DNA from: Rubellimicrobium mesophilum DSM 19309
GTDB lineage: Bacteria > Pseudomonadota > Alphaproteobacteria > Rhodobacterales > Rhodobacteraceae
NCBI RefSeq assembly: GCF_000600335.2
Contig: NZ_KK088577.1
Span: 1 to 46,578 of the forward strand
DNA: 46,578 bases
Direction of reading: 5' to 3'
In this document: positions 23,502 through 31,971 of the stretch, piece by piece
Layout: every line of letters starts with the position of its first letter
Position numbering within the stretch: the first letter of the stretch is position 1
Translations under genes and position numbers: made by a program
Notes under the pieces: model-generated
The model's database searches: none
Told to the model about the DNA's origin: nothing
The model's input: the letters and a program-made list of their open reading frames with translations, nothing else

Positions 23502-26043
23502 CGTTGACGATCCGGCCCGGGACCACGATCACCTTCTTGGGCGCCGCGCCCTCCAGGCTCCGCGCCACCGCCTCCAGCGCCAGCCGCTCGATCTCCTTCA
23601 CGGCGGTGTCGCGGGCGACCTGGATCTCGCCCCGCCGCTTGCCGTTCACCTGGATCGGCAGCGTCACGCTCTCCTCGATGAGCATCGCCGGGTCCGCCTT
23701 GGGCCAGGCCGCCTCCGCGCAGAGCCCCTCGCCGCCGAGCCGAGCCCAGAGCTCCTCGCTCAGGTGCGGCGTCATCGGCGCCATGAGCTGCGCCAGTACC
23801 CGCGCCGCGCGGCGCTTGGCCTCCGGTCCCGCCTCGGACTTCGCCAGCAGGTTGGTGAAGGCGTAGAGCTTGGCGATGGCTGCGTTGAAACCGAAGCTCT
23901 CGACTCCCTGCGTGACCTCGTGGATGCACTTGTGCAGCGCCCGCTCCAGCGCCGCGTCGGCGTCGGGCTTCGCATCGCCGGTCGCCTCGGCCGCCTCCTG
24001 CGCCAGCCGCCAGACGCGCGACAGGTGCTTGTAGGCGGCCTCGGCGCCCGCCGCCGTCCACTCCACGTCCCGCTCGGGCGGCGAGTCCGACAGCACGAAC
24101 CACCGCGCCGTGTCGGCCCCGTAGGTCGCCACGATATGCACCGGGTCCACGACGTTCTTCTTGGACTTCGACATCTTGGCCGAAGGGACGATCTCCACGG
24201 CCTCCCCGCTCGACTTCAGCCTGCCGCCCTCGACCTCCTCCGGGAAGTGATAGACCGGCCGCCCGTTCTCGTCCCGGGTCTGGTAGATCTCATGCGTCAC
24301 CATGCCTTGCGTGAACAGCGCGTCGAACGGCTCGCGCGCGCTCGCGGGCAGGTGCCCCGTCTGCACCATCGCCCGCGCGAAGAAGCGCGAATAGAGCAGG
24401 TGCAGGATCGCGTGCTCGATGCCGCCGATGTACTGGTCCACGTTCATCCAGTAGGCGGCCTCGTCCATCTCGGTGGGCGTGACCGCATGGGGCGCCGTGA
24501 AGCGGGCGTAATACCAGCTCGAATCCACGAAGGTGTCCATCGTGTCCGTCTCGCGCCGCGCCTCGCCGCCGCAGGAAGGGCAGGGGACGCGGCTCCAGCT
24601 CGGGTGCCGGTCCAGCGGGTTGCCCGGCCGGTCGAAGCTCACGTCCTCGGGCAGCCGCACCGGCAACTGGTCGCGCGGCACCGGCACCGCCCCGCACTCC
24701 GCGCAATGCACGATCGGAATCGGGCAGCCCCAGTAGCGTTGCCGCGACAGCAGCCAGTCGCGCAGCCGGTAGCGCGTCACGCCCTTGCCCCAGCCCTGCG
24801 CCTCGGCGAAGGCGATGGCCGCCTCCACGCCCTGCTCGGAACTCTGCTCCTCCTCGCCCGCGAAGAGCTTCACGTAGCGCACGGGCTCGGTCTTCTGCGG
24901 CACGAAGGCGTCGGCGCCCTCCTCGGGGCGGGCGTGCTCGCCCTCCACCGGCACGAAGGTGGAGACGACCGGCAGCGCATATTTCCGCGCGAAGTCGAGG
25001 TCGCGCTGGTCATGCGCCGGGCAGCCGAAGATCGCCCCCGTGCCGTAGTCCATCAGGATGAAGTTGGCGATCCAGACCGGCAGCTCCCACGACGCGTCCA
25101 GCGGGTGCCGCACGCGCAGCCCGGTGTCGAGGCCGGTCTTCTCGGCGGTCTCGATGGCCTCCTCGGTGGTGCCGCCCTTGCGCGCCTCCTCGCAGTAGGC
25201 CGCGACCTCGGGCCGGTGCGCGGCCAGCGCCTTGGCCAGCGGGTGGTCCGGCGAGACGGCGACGAAGCTCGCCCCCAGCAGCGTGTCGGGACGCGTCGTG
25301 TAGACCGGGATCGCATCGAAGCCCTCTGCGGGCTCGACCAGCGGGAAGCTCATCTCCAGCCCGCGCGACCGGCCGATCCAGTTGGCCTGCATCAGCTTGA
25401 CCTTGGCGGGCCAGTCGTCGAGCCCCTCCAGCGCGTCCAGCAGGTCCCCCGCCATGTCGGAGATCTTGAAGAACCACTGCGTGAGCTCGCGCCGCTCCAC
25501 GTCGGCGCCGGACCGCCAGCCCTTGCCATCCACGACCTGCTCGTTGGCGAGCACGGTCATCTCCACCGGGTCCCAGTTCACGACCGCCGCGCGGCGCGTC
25601 ACCAGCCCGGCGTCCAGCATGTCCAGGAACAGCGCCTGCTGCTGGCCGTAGTAATCCGGGTCGCAGGTCGCGAACTCGCGGCTCCAGTCGATCGAGAAGC
25701 CCAGCGGCTTCATCTGCCCGCGCATGTCCGCGATATTCTGGTAGGTCCAGTCCTTCGGGTGCCCGCCGCTCGCCATCGCCGCGTTCTCGGCCGGCAGCCC
25801 GAAGGCGTCCCAGCCCATCGGGTGCAGCACGGCATGGCCCGTCGCGCGCTTCTGCCGCGCGACCACGTCGCCCATCGTGTAGTTGCGGACGTGGCCCATG
25901 TGGATGCGCCCCGAGGGGTAGGGGAACATCTCCAGCACGTAGTATTTCGGCTTCTCGGGGTCCGCCTTGGCCCGGAAGCTGCCAGCCTTGTCCCACTCCG
26001 CCTGCCAGCGGGCTTCGATGGAAGGGGCGTCGTAGCGGGACAT
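23491..26043 (-). CDS. leuS: Leucyl-tRNA synthetase
   Basis: LeuS charges tRNA-Leu. The 850-residue protein has [20 protein letters not shown] with the HIGH-class site near residue 40. The CP1 editing domain (about residues 220-420) contains [19 protein letters not shown] and [16 protein letters not shown] Zn-type insert is visible at [12 protein letters not shown] and CPSCGGEAR. The catalytic KMSKS loop is [14 protein letters not shown] near residue 600, followed by the anticodon-binding and C-terminal domains. The length is normal. The start at 26043 ([14 protein letters not shown]) matches homologues; residues upstream do not. Confidence 0.97.
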   Translation of the reverse strand: MSRYDAPSIEARWQAEWDKAGSFRAKADPEKPKYYVLEMFPYPSGRIHMGHVRNYTMGDVVARQKRATGHAVLHPMGWDAFGLPAENAAMASGGHPKDWTYQNIADMRGQMKPLGFSIDWSREFATCDPDYYGQQQALFLDMLDAGLVTRRAAVVNWDPVEMTVLANEQVVDGKGWRSGADVERRELTQWFFKISDMAGDLLDALEGLDDWPAKVKLMQANWIGRSRGLEMSFPLVEPAEGFDAIPVYTTRPDTLLGASFVAVSPDHPLAKALAAHRPEVAAYCEEARKGGTTEEAIETAEKTGLDTGLRVRHPLDASWELPVWIANFILMDYGTGAIFGCPAHDQRDLDFARKYALPVVSTFVPVEGEHARPEEGADAFVPQKTEPVRYVKLFAGEEEQSSEQGVEAAIAFAEAQGWGKGVTRYRLRDWLLSRQRYWGCPIPIVHCAECGAVPVPRDQLPVRLPEDVSFDRPGNPLDRHPSWSRVPCPSCGGEARRETDTMDTFVDSSWYYARFTAPHAVTPTEMDEAAYWMNVDQYIGGIEHAILHLLYSRFFARAMVQTGHLPASAREPFDALFTQGMVTHEIYQTRDENGRPVYHFPEEVEGGRLKSSGEAVEIVPSAKMSKSKKNVVDPVHIVATYGADTARWFVLSDSPPERDVEWTAAGAEAAYKHLSRVWRLAQEAAEATGDAKPDADAALERALHKCIHEVTQGVESFGFNAAIAKLYAFTNLLAKSEAGPEAKRRAARVLAQLMAPMTPHLSEELWARLGGEGLCAEAAWPKADPAMLIEESVTLPIQVNGKRRGEIQVARDTAVKEIERLALEAVARSLEGAAPKKVIVVPGRIVNVVA

Positions 26044-26127
26044 GGGCGATCCTCGGGCTGTCAGGAAACGGCTTTGGTCATGGAGGAGCAGGTGCCCCTT
26101 GTCCAGACCGCACCCACCCGGCCCACG

Positions 26128-26159
26128 CAAAGAAGAAGGGCGGCCCCGAAGGACCGCCC
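26128..26159 (-). terminator. Terminator of the porin gene
   Basis: GGGCGG (26138-26143) pairs with CCGCCC (26154-26159), extended past one mismatch by two more pairs around a CGAA loop. On the minus strand the stem is followed by TTCTTCTTTG. It lies 29 bp past the porin stop. Confidence 0.75.
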
Positions 26160-26188
26160 CCCATTCCGTTCTCCGAACCCGTGAGGGA

Positions 26189-27394
26189 TCAGAACGAGAA
26201 CTTGGCCTGCAGCGTGGTGCCGGCTTCGTACTCGCGGGCGCCTTCCTCGTCCTGATCGGCGTAGGATGCGATCAGCTGCGCGCCGTTGCCCAGGTCGTAC
26301 TCGGCGCCGACGTAGTTGCCGGTCTCGTCGATCAGGCCGGCGTAGAGCTCGAGGCCGTTGCCGACATCGTAGCCGATCTCGATGCCGTAATCGTCGTCTT
26401 CGTCTTGATCGTCGCCATCGTTGTCGAAGTCGAAGTCGCCGGTCACCGGATCGTCGATCTCGTTGCCGTCATCCTCGAACTCATAGAAGGCCGAGACGGT
26501 CAGCGGGCCCGACGCGTAGTCGGCCGAGACGCCGAACGAGTTCTCGAGGTCCTCGTTGCCGAGGTCGCCCGCGATGTCGCTCGCGTCGTCGTTCTCGATC
26601 ACGTAGTAGGCGCCCAGGGTCACCGGACCGAACGGGTAGGACACTTCGAAGCCGAGCGAGTCGTCCTCGAAGGTGAAGTTCTTGGCGTAGGCCACTCCGA
26701 CATCGGCGCCGCCGAAGGTGGTGCCCACCGAAATCCCGAACACTTCCGACACGTCGAAGTCATCGTTCTCGGTGACCGGATCGTAGTCGCCGACCGACCC
26801 GTCGAGGGCTTCCGACTCTTCCTGATAGCCGAGCGACATGTTGAAGCGGCCGATGGTCGTTTCAGCACCGAACGCGAGTTGGTCCAGATCGTCGTCGGGG
26901 GTATTGGGGTCGTCGCCGGCATCAGCCAGAACACCCGAGACCGACGCCTCGATGCCCGCGTAGGTAAAGTCGCCGCGCAGCACGACTTCGCCGTCCTGCT
27001 CCGAGAAGTCGTCCGCAAACATGTTGCCAGCGGGGTCCCAATGGGACTCAGGCGCGAAGGCAGTGTCGCCGAGGAAGAGGCCGCCGGACTCGGCGGTCAG
27101 CGAGAGGAGGAAGTCGTTGTCGACGTCCACGTCGCCGCCGTTGTCGGTGTCAGCGATATTCAAGGTGAACGAGGCGGCAGCGGTGAGGCCGTTGTTCAGT
27201 TCCTGCGACAGAGTCACGCCAAGGTTGGCTTCCCAGAAGAAGCCTTCCGACGCTTCAGGATCATCGCTGTCGCGGCCCTCGTCGCCGTTGCCGATGTTGA
27301 AGCCGAGCTTCGCATCGCCGCCGAAGGTCACTTCGGCAGCAGCAGCGCCCGCGAAGGCCAGGATCGACGCCGTGGCCAGGAGGATGCTTTTCAT
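26189..27394 (-). CDS. Rhodobacter-type outer-membrane porin
   Basis: The 401-residue protein has a signal peptide ([20 protein letters not shown]) and a barrel opening [16 protein letters not shown]. Many short strands with Tyr/Phe girdles follow, for example [12 protein letters not shown] and [15 protein letters not shown], and the terminal residue is Phe (LQAKFSF), the usual outer-membrane insertion signal. It should form a general diffusion pore. Its surface loops are strikingly acidic, including a [13 protein letters not shown] run near residue 320. The ATG at 27394 has GAGGGAAACC upstream. The codons look less GC-extreme than those of the neighbours, as is usual for abundant porins. Confidence 0.9.
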   Translation of the reverse strand: MKSILLATASILAFAGAAAAEVTFGGDAKLGFNIGNGDEGRDSDDPEASEGFFWEANLGVTLSQELNNGLTAAASFTLNIADTDNGGDVDVDNDFLLSLTAESGGLFLGDTAFAPESHWDPAGNMFADDFSEQDGEVVLRGDFTYAGIEASVSGVLADAGDDPNTPDDDLDQLAFGAETTIGRFNMSLGYQEESEALDGSVGDYDPVTENDDFDVSEVFGISVGTTFGGADVGVAYAKNFTFEDDSLGFEVSYPFGPVTLGAYYVIENDDASDIAGDLGNEDLENSFGVSADYASGPLTVSAFYEFEDDGNEIDDPVTGDFDFDNDGDDQDEDDDYGIEIGYDVGNGLELYAGLIDETGNYVGAEYDLGNGAQLIASYADQDEEGAREYEAGTTLQAKFSF

Positions 27395-27411
27395 GGTTTC
27401 CCTCGTGTTGT

Positions 27412-27427
27412 GCATTCCCGAGAATGC
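27412..27427. other. Inverted repeat in the porin 5' leader
   Basis: GCATTC (27412-27417) and GAATGC (27422-27427) are separated by four bases, 18 bp upstream of the porin ATG. It could be an mRNA-stabilising hairpin or an operator. The rest of the 214-bp divergent porin/yggS gap shows no clear promoter motif. Confidence 0.4.
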
Positions 27428-27608
27428 CAGTCCGACTAGCATTGCTGTGTCTTTGCGCCGTTGGGGTGCCACATTCAACCGTCTCGGCTTCGTGAGGACG
27501 GGGAGCCACGAAATTGATGCAGACGGGCCACACAGGTGGAACGGCGCCGCCTCGCATGGCAGGGAGGAAGGGTCAAGGCCCCCTGCGGGGCCCGCAAGGG
27601 GGATCGGA

Positions 27609-28265
27609 ATGAACATGCAGGGCCTCGAGGCCATTCTCGCCCGTCTTCGGGCGGCTGAGGCGGCGGCGGGCCGCGCGCCCGGCTCCGTGACGCTGGTCGC
27701 GGTGTCCAAGGTCCAGCCCGAGGAGCGCGTCCGCGCCGTCCTCCTGGCCGGCCAGCGCGTCTTCGGCGAGAACCGCGTGCAGGAGGCGCAGGGCCGCTGG
27801 ACCCCCCTGAGGTCCGAGTTCGAAGGCGTTCGCCTCCACCTGATCGGCCCCCTGCAGACCAACAAGGCCCGCGCGGCGGTGGAGCTCTTCGACGCCATCC
27901 ACACGCTGGACCGTCCCCGGCTGGCCGAGACGCTGGCCCGCCTCGCGCAGGAGAGGGGCGCCTCGCCCGAGGTCTTCGCCCAGGTCAACACCGGCCGCGA
28001 GCCGCAGAAGGCCGGCTGCCTGCCGGAGGACGCGGACGCCCTGGTCGCGCAGGCGCGGTCGCTCGACCTCCCTCTCGTCGGCCTCATGTGCATCCCGCCC
28101 GAGGGCGAGGACCCGGTGCCGCATTTCCGGCTCTTGCGGGAGATCGCGGAACGGAACGGCCTGTCCGGCCTCTCGATGGGCATGAGCGGCGACTTCGAGG
28201 CGGCGGTGGCCGAGGGCGCCACCCATGTCCGCGTGGGCTCGGCGATCTTCGGGGAGAGGACGTAG
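27609..28265 (+). CDS. YggS-family PLP-binding protein (PLPBP)
   Basis: The 218-residue protein carries the pyridoxal-phosphate lysine motif VTLVAVSKVQPEERVR near residue 35. FGENRVQEAQGRW, LHLIGPLQTNKAR and VFAQVNTGREPQKAG follow. GLMCIPPEGEDPVPHF, LSMGMSGDFEAAVAEGATHVRVGSAIFGER complete the family (segments listed separately in the protein). PLPBP has no known catalysis and helps PLP and amino-acid homeostasis. The start ATG 27609 is within ATGAACATG; the second ATG is also possible. The last codon is ACG and the stop TAG lies inside the GTAG head of a REP element, which is unusual. Confidence 0.93.
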   Translation: MNMQGLEAILARLRAAEAAAGRAPGSVTLVAVSKVQPEERVRAVLLAGQRVFGENRVQEAQGRWTPLRSEFEGVRLHLIGPLQTNKARAAVELFDAIHTLDRPRLAETLARLAQERGASPEVFAQVNTGREPQKAGCLPEDADALVAQARSLDLPLVGLMCIPPEGEDPVPHFRLLREIAERNGLSGLSMGMSGDFEAAVAEGATHVRVGSAIFGERT

Positions 28266-28347
28266 GGCGGGCTTCGGCCCGCCACGCCCCGCTGGCGACG
28301 AGCGCACCGGCTGCCGAGATAGCTGGGCGGGCCGAAGCCCGCCCTAC
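28262..28347. repeat. Inverted pair of GTAG-type REP sequences, locus 1
   Basis: A 22-nt unit at 28262-28283 is repeated exactly in reverse complement at 28326-28347 with a 42-nt spacer. Each unit has a 5' GTAG followed by a GGCGGGC/GCCCGCC-type palindrome, the hallmark of REP elements mobilised by RAYT proteins. The GTAG of each unit supplies the stop codon of the flanking convergent gene (28263-28265 for yggS, 28344-28346 for the L,D-transpeptidase). The pair may also act as a bidirectional terminator. Confidence 0.85.
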
Positions 28348-28844
28348 GGTACGACCAGCCTCGACCGCGGCGTGAGCCGCCCCGCGATCCATCGCAGGTC
28401 CTTCGGCCTCAGCGCGATGCACCCTGCCGTGGGCGCGCCCGGCCGCCGCCAGCGATGCACGAAGATGGCCGAGCCCTTCCCGGGCACCGGTGGCTCCAGG
28501 TTCCAGTCCGTCACCAGCACGAGGTCGTAGAGCGGGTCCGCCCGCCGCAGCCTCTCGTGCGAGCGGGCGTAGGGCGCGCGGACCCTGGAGTTGTAGGCCG
28601 CATCCCCCGGATCGTCCGACCAGAGGTCGCGCGGCCCGATCGCCTCGGCGCCCCTCAGGGGCCGCTGCATCCGGTCCGGCCGGTAGAGCACCCCCGCGAT
28701 CCGGTGCGCGCCCTTCGGCGTGCAGCCGTCCCCCTCCCGCTTGTCGTCCGTCGAGCCGTTCCGGCCCCGCGTGCAGGGCAGCACTCGCCCCCGGAACCGC
28801 ACCCCGCGCGGCGTCACCACGAGGTCGTCGCGCGTCGCCCTCAC
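28344..28844 (-). CDS. L,D-transpeptidase (YkuD) catalytic-domain protein
   Basis: The 166-residue protein consists almost wholly of a YkuD domain. [21 protein letters not shown] and the active site [19 protein letters not shown] carry the His and the catalytic Cys of the HxxxxxGxxTxGC pattern. Such enzymes form 3-3 peptidoglycan crosslinks or attach proteins to the wall. No signal peptide is visible at the N-terminus ([17 protein letters not shown]), which is odd for a periplasmic enzyme but seen in the short COG3786 subgroup. Its ATG overlaps the ribA stop (ATGA). Its stop is the TAG of a REP unit. Confidence 0.85.
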   Translation of the reverse strand: MRATRDDLVVTPRGVRFRGRVLPCTRGRNGSTDDKREGDGCTPKGAHRIAGVLYRPDRMQRPLRGAEAIGPRDLWSDDPGDAAYNSRVRAPYARSHERLRRADPLYDLVLVTDWNLEPPVPGKGSAIFVHRWRRPGAPTAGCIALRPKDLRWIAGRLTPRSRLVVP

Positions 28845-29926
28845 AGCAGGTGCCCCGACTTCGCCGCCTTCGTCGCGAGATAGGCCGCGTTCTGGTCGTT
28901 GAGCCCCACCCGCAGCGGCACCCTCTCGGTCACGCGGACTCCGGCCTCCTCCATCCGCGCCACCTTGGCCGGGTTATTGGTCAGGAGCCGCACCGACCGG
29001 AACCCCAGCGCCTTCAGGATCTGCGCGCCGATCCGGAAATCCCGCTCGTCGTCCTCGAAGCCCAGCCGGTGGTTGGCCTCGACGGTGTCGAATCCCTGGT
29101 CCTGCAGCGAATAGGCCCGCATCTTGTTGGCGAGCCCGATCCCGCGCCCCTCCTGGTCGAGGTAGAGCAGCACCCCCGCCCCCTCGGCCCCCATCCGCGC
29201 CAGCGCCGCATGGAGCTGGGGCCCGCAGTCGCACTTGAGGCTCCCCAGCAGGTCCCCGGTGAAGCAGGCCGAATGCAGCCGCGCCAGCACCGGCGCATCG
29301 CGCGACGGCGAGCCGATCTCCACCGCGACGTGCTCCGCGTCGTCGAGCGGCGAGCGGAAGACGTGCACCCGCCCCGCCTGCGCGACCGCGAGCGGCACCC
29401 GCGCCGACACCACCTCCGCGAGCGGCGCGACCCGCGCCTCCAGCACCAGCGCCGCCGGCACCTCCACGACCCCCTCCGGCGCCGGGCCGACCAGCGGGGC
29501 GAGCAGCGCCGCCGGCAGGAGCCGCGCCGCCTTGGCCAGCCGGATCGCGGCGCGGGCGAGGGTGGGGGAGGGGCCTTCCTCGCCCCGCAGCGTCGCGAAG
29601 GGCCCCTTCATCGGCGAGGACAGGTCCTCGGCCGGGTCCGCCGTCGCATGGACCCAGGCACGGTCGGCGTCCCCCGGCACCCGGATTCGGGCGAGGTCGC
29701 CGTCATAGGCCCGCGCCCGCAGCGTCTCGGCCCGCTTGGAGGTGATCGCCAGCGTCGCGCCGCCCAGCGCCTTCAGCCCCTCGACCCGCCGTGCCGTCGC
29801 CGTCTCGGCCGCCAGCGCCAGCGCCGACGCGCCGTCATGGGTCAGCATCACGGGCAGCCCCATCCGCAGGTCCGCGCGGGCGCGGGCCAGCCGTTCGGCG
29901 GCGTCGAGGGCGAGAGCATCGGTCAT
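28841..29926 (-). CDS. ribA: GTP cyclohydrolase II with N-terminal extension
   Basis: RibA opens GTP to the first riboflavin precursor. The 361-residue protein has the full C-terminal catalytic domain. The zinc site is [14 protein letters not shown], followed by [17 protein letters not shown] with the catalytic Arg, [25 protein letters not shown] and [15 protein letters not shown]. About 160 N-terminal residues resemble a degenerate DHBP-synthase-like domain ([19 protein letters not shown] and similar) without its acidic active-site motif. Alphaproteobacterial RibA proteins often carry such an extension. The start at 29926 ([20 protein letters not shown]) is preferred over 29983. The gene is divergent from the response regulator and coupled to the L,D-transpeptidase. 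Confidence 0.9.
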   Translation of the reverse strand: MTDALALDAAERLARARADLRMGLPVMLTHDGASALALAAETATARRVEGLKALGGATLAITSKRAETLRARAYDGDLARIRVPGDADRAWVHATADPAEDLSSPMKGPFATLRGEEGPSPTLARAAIRLAKAARLLPAALLAPLVGPAPEGVVEVPAALVLEARVAPLAEVVSARVPLAVAQAGRVHVFRSPLDDAEHVAVEIGSPSRDAPVLARLHSACFTGDLLGSLKCDCGPQLHAALARMGAEGAGVLLYLDQEGRGIGLANKMRAYSLQDQGFDTVEANHRLGFEDDERDFRIGAQILKALGFRSVRLLTNNPAKVARMEEAGVRVTERVPLRVGLNDQNAAYLATKAAKSGHLL

Positions 29927-30076
29927 GCCCGTCTCGATACCCCGACGCGAGGCGGATTGAAACATAAGGCCCGAAAGCGACACATGGCCGTGAGGAATCT
30001 TACGAACCGTTTGGAAAGACAGGGTTCCTCCCCATCTTCATGTCGTGAACCGGCATTGACCGCAACGGAGGGCATG

Positions 30077-30763
30077 ATGGCCCAACTGAAGAAGATTCTC
30101 CTGGTGGACGACGACGACGACCTGCGCGAGGCCCTGTCCGAGCAGCTCGTGATGACCGAGGACTTCGACGTCTTCGAGGCCGGCAGCGGCCAGGACGCGC
30201 TGGCCAAGACCAAGGCGGGGCTCTTCGACCTCGTGATCCTCGACGTGGGCCTCCCCGACACCGACGGGCGCGAGCTCGCCCGTGTGATGCGCAAGCAGGG
30301 CGTCAAGTGCCCGATCCTGATGCTGACGGGCCACGACTCGGACGCCGACACCATCCTGGGCCTCGAGGCCGGGGCGAACGACTACGTGACCAAGCCCTTC
30401 AAGTTCCCGGTGCTCCTCGCCCGCATCCGCGCCCAGCTCCGCACCCACGAGCAGAGCGAGGACGCGGTCTTCCAGCTCGGCCCCTACACCTTCCGGCCCG
30501 CCCAGAAGCTCCTGCTGACCGAGGACGAGAAGAAGGTGCGGCTCACCGAGAAGGAGACCAACATCCTCAAGTTCCTCTACCGCGCCCAGGACGGCGTGGT
30601 GCCGCGGGACGTGCTCCTGCACGAGGTCTGGGGCTACAACGCGGGGGTCACGACCCACACGCTGGAGACGCACATCTACCGCCTGCGCCAGAAGATCGAG
30701 CCCGATCCCGCCAACGCCCGCCTCCTGGTGACCGAGTCCGGCGGCTACCGCCTGGTCGCCTAG
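30077..30763 (+). CDS. OmpR/PhoB-family response regulator, CenR-like
   Basis: The 228-residue protein has a receiver domain with acidic residues in LLVDDDDDLREAL. The phospho-acceptor Asp is in FDLVILDVGLPDTDGREL, and the switch Thr and Lys are in MLTGHDSDAD and NDYVTKPFKFPVLLARIRAQ. A PhoB-type winged helix follows (VRLTEKETNILKFLYRA, then THTLETHIYRLRQKIEP and LLVTESGGYRLVA). It looks like the envelope regulator CenR of alphaproteobacteria, which would fit the envelope genes nearby, but this match is from memory. The ATG at 30077 has GGAGG five bases upstream; ATG 30074 is an alternative. No kinase gene is adjacent. Confidence 0.9.
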   Translation: MAQLKKILLVDDDDDLREALSEQLVMTEDFDVFEAGSGQDALAKTKAGLFDLVILDVGLPDTDGRELARVMRKQGVKCPILMLTGHDSDADTILGLEAGANDYVTKPFKFPVLLARIRAQLRTHEQSEDAVFQLGPYTFRPAQKLLLTEDEKKVRLTEKETNILKFLYRAQDGVVPRDVLLHEVWGYNAGVTTHTLETHIYRLRQKIEPDPANARLLVTESGGYRLVA

Positions 30764-30888
30764 GCGGCATCCGGCCACCCCCGGTTGTTTTTCCTTGACC
30801 CGGGGGGAACCGGCGCCGTCCTGGGCCGTTCGGGACATGAGATCCCCTGATGGCGGGGCAAGGCCATCATTCCCTCCCTGTTGGACTA

Positions 30889-30916
30889 GGCCCGGAGTTC
30901 GCTCCGGGCCCTTTTT
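30889..30916 (+). terminator. Rho-independent terminator after the response regulator
   Basis: A 9-bp GC-rich stem (30889-30897 with 30902-30910) is capped by a TTCG tetraloop and followed by CTTTTTCCC. This is a textbook intrinsic terminator, 126 bp past the stop. Confidence 0.9.
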
Positions 30917-30946
30917 CCCGTCGCGCGCGCAAAATTTTTCGCGTGC

Positions 30947-30990
30947 GCCCTTGGCGACCCGATGCAATCGGCCCAAGGGCCACGTATATG
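30947..30990 (+). promoter_or_regulatory. Interrupted palindrome abutting a TATATG -10 element upstream of a secreted-protein gene
   Basis: GCCCTTGG (30947-30954) pairs with CCAAGGGC (30973-30980), and inside it CCGAT (30959-30963) pairs with ATCGG (30967-30971). Five bases later comes TATATG at 30985-30990, a good -10 candidate 65 bp before the ATG at 31055. The palindrome would overlap the -35 region, as expected of an operator. A separate GC/AT inverted repeat lies just upstream, around 30923-30948. Confidence 0.45.
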
Positions 30991-31054
30991 GAGCGTCGAA
31001 GGGCGCATGGCGCGCCCCCGGCCGGGGCCCGAGGGCCCCACACAAGGAACGACG

Positions 31055-31384
31055 ATGGTTTCGACCACCCGACTGTTCGCCTCCGCCCTCCTGCTCGCCG
31101 GCCTTGCCGCGCCCGCGCTGGCCCAGGACGTGCAGTACCAGCTCATCAACGACAGCGGCCTGACGCTGATGGAGTTCTACACCTCCGTCGCGGACGAGGG
31201 GAGCTTCGGCGACGACATCCTCGGCGCCAACGTCCTGCCGGCCGGCGACACGGGCACCGTCACGATCCCGAACGCCTCCGACGCCTGCGACCGCGACCTC
31301 CGCTTCGTGTTCGAGGACGGCTCGGAGCAGGTGAAGCGCGCGAACGTCTGCGACGGGGCGGCCTTCACGATCGCCAGCAAGTAA
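31055..31384 (+). CDS. Small secreted protein with one conserved Cys pair, paralogue A
   Basis: The 109-residue product has a signal peptide cleaved after APALA. The mature part (QDVQYQLINDSGLTLMEFYT, then DDILGANVLPAG) looks like a small beta-sandwich. Two cysteines, in DACDRD and NVCDG, are separated by 20 residues and could form a disulfide. The next gene encodes a paralogue with the same Cys spacing and the same order of segments. The function is unknown. The ATG at 31055 has AAGGA upstream. The gene has its own terminator. Confidence 0.8.
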   Translation: MVSTTRLFASALLLAGLAAPALAQDVQYQLINDSGLTLMEFYTSVADEGSFGDDILGANVLPAGDTGTVTIPNASDACDRDLRFVFEDGSEQVKRANVCDGAAFTIASK

Positions 31385-31409
31385 CCCCGGGCCCGGTCCG
31401 GTGTATGCA

Positions 31410-31441
31410 GGGCGCCGACCGCGAGGTCGAGCGCCCTTTTT
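31410..31441 (+). terminator. Rho-independent terminator after secreted paralogue A
   Basis: A two-part stem pairs GGGCGC (31410-31415) with GCGCCC (31431-31436). It continues across a bulged A with CGACC (31416-31420) pairing GGTCG (31425-31429). Five T residues follow at 31437-31441. Confidence 0.88.
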
Positions 31442-31559
31442 CCGTCGCCGCGCGGCCTTGGGGCAGCCACTAAGGCGGGTTTTCCTGACCTGACGGAAAG
31501 GGTGCGTGGGGGTATCGTCCCGACATCGCAAGCACCTTTTTCGATCAGGAGATTTTCAG

Positions 31560-31880
31560 ATGACCCGCCTCGTCGCCCTTGCCGCCGCCACCGCCCTCGC
31601 CGCCCTCTCGGCGCTGCCCGCGAGCGCCCAGACCTACTCGGTCCGCTTCCAGAACAACTCGGGCGCGACCGTCTACCGCATCTACTCCTCGCCCACCCAC
31701 AACAACTCGTGGGAGCAGGATCTCCTCGGCTCGAACGTGCTCTATTCCGGGCAGTATCTCGACGTCATCATCAACAACGTGGCGAACTGCTACTACGACG
31801 TCCTGATCGAGTGGGAGTCGGGCTACCAGCAGACCGACACCTTCGACCTCTGCAGCTACAACCAGTACAACATCAACTGA
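31560..31880 (+). CDS. Small secreted protein with one conserved Cys pair, paralogue B
   Basis: The 106-residue product has a signal peptide ending ALPASAQ. The mature part aligns with the preceding gene by eye: YSVRFQNNSGATVYRIYSSP corresponds to YQLINDSGLTLMEFYTS, and DLLGSNVLYSGQ to DILGANVLPAGD. The two cysteines (ANCYYD and DLCSYN) again have 20 residues between them. It is Asn- and Tyr-rich, unlike most neighbours. The ATG at 31560 is preceded by AGGAGATTTTCAG. Its terminator-separated position indicates independent expression. Function is unknown. Confidence 0.8.
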   Translation: MTRLVALAAATALAALSALPASAQTYSVRFQNNSGATVYRIYSSPTHNNSWEQDLLGSNVLYSGQYLDVIINNVANCYYDVLIEWESGYQQTDTFDLCSYNQYNIN

Positions 31881-31971
31881 TCCCGTCCCCCAAAGGATCA
31901 GGGCCGATGGGCCGGCGGTTCCCCCCGGCGGCCCCTGCCGCTATGAAGGGCTCCGATCGCGGAGACCTCTC

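Noticed and set aside
28262..28347. A simple rho-independent terminator
   Set aside because: No T-tract follows either arm, and the same 22-nt unit recurs at other loci, which fits a REP doublet better, although it may also terminate transcription.
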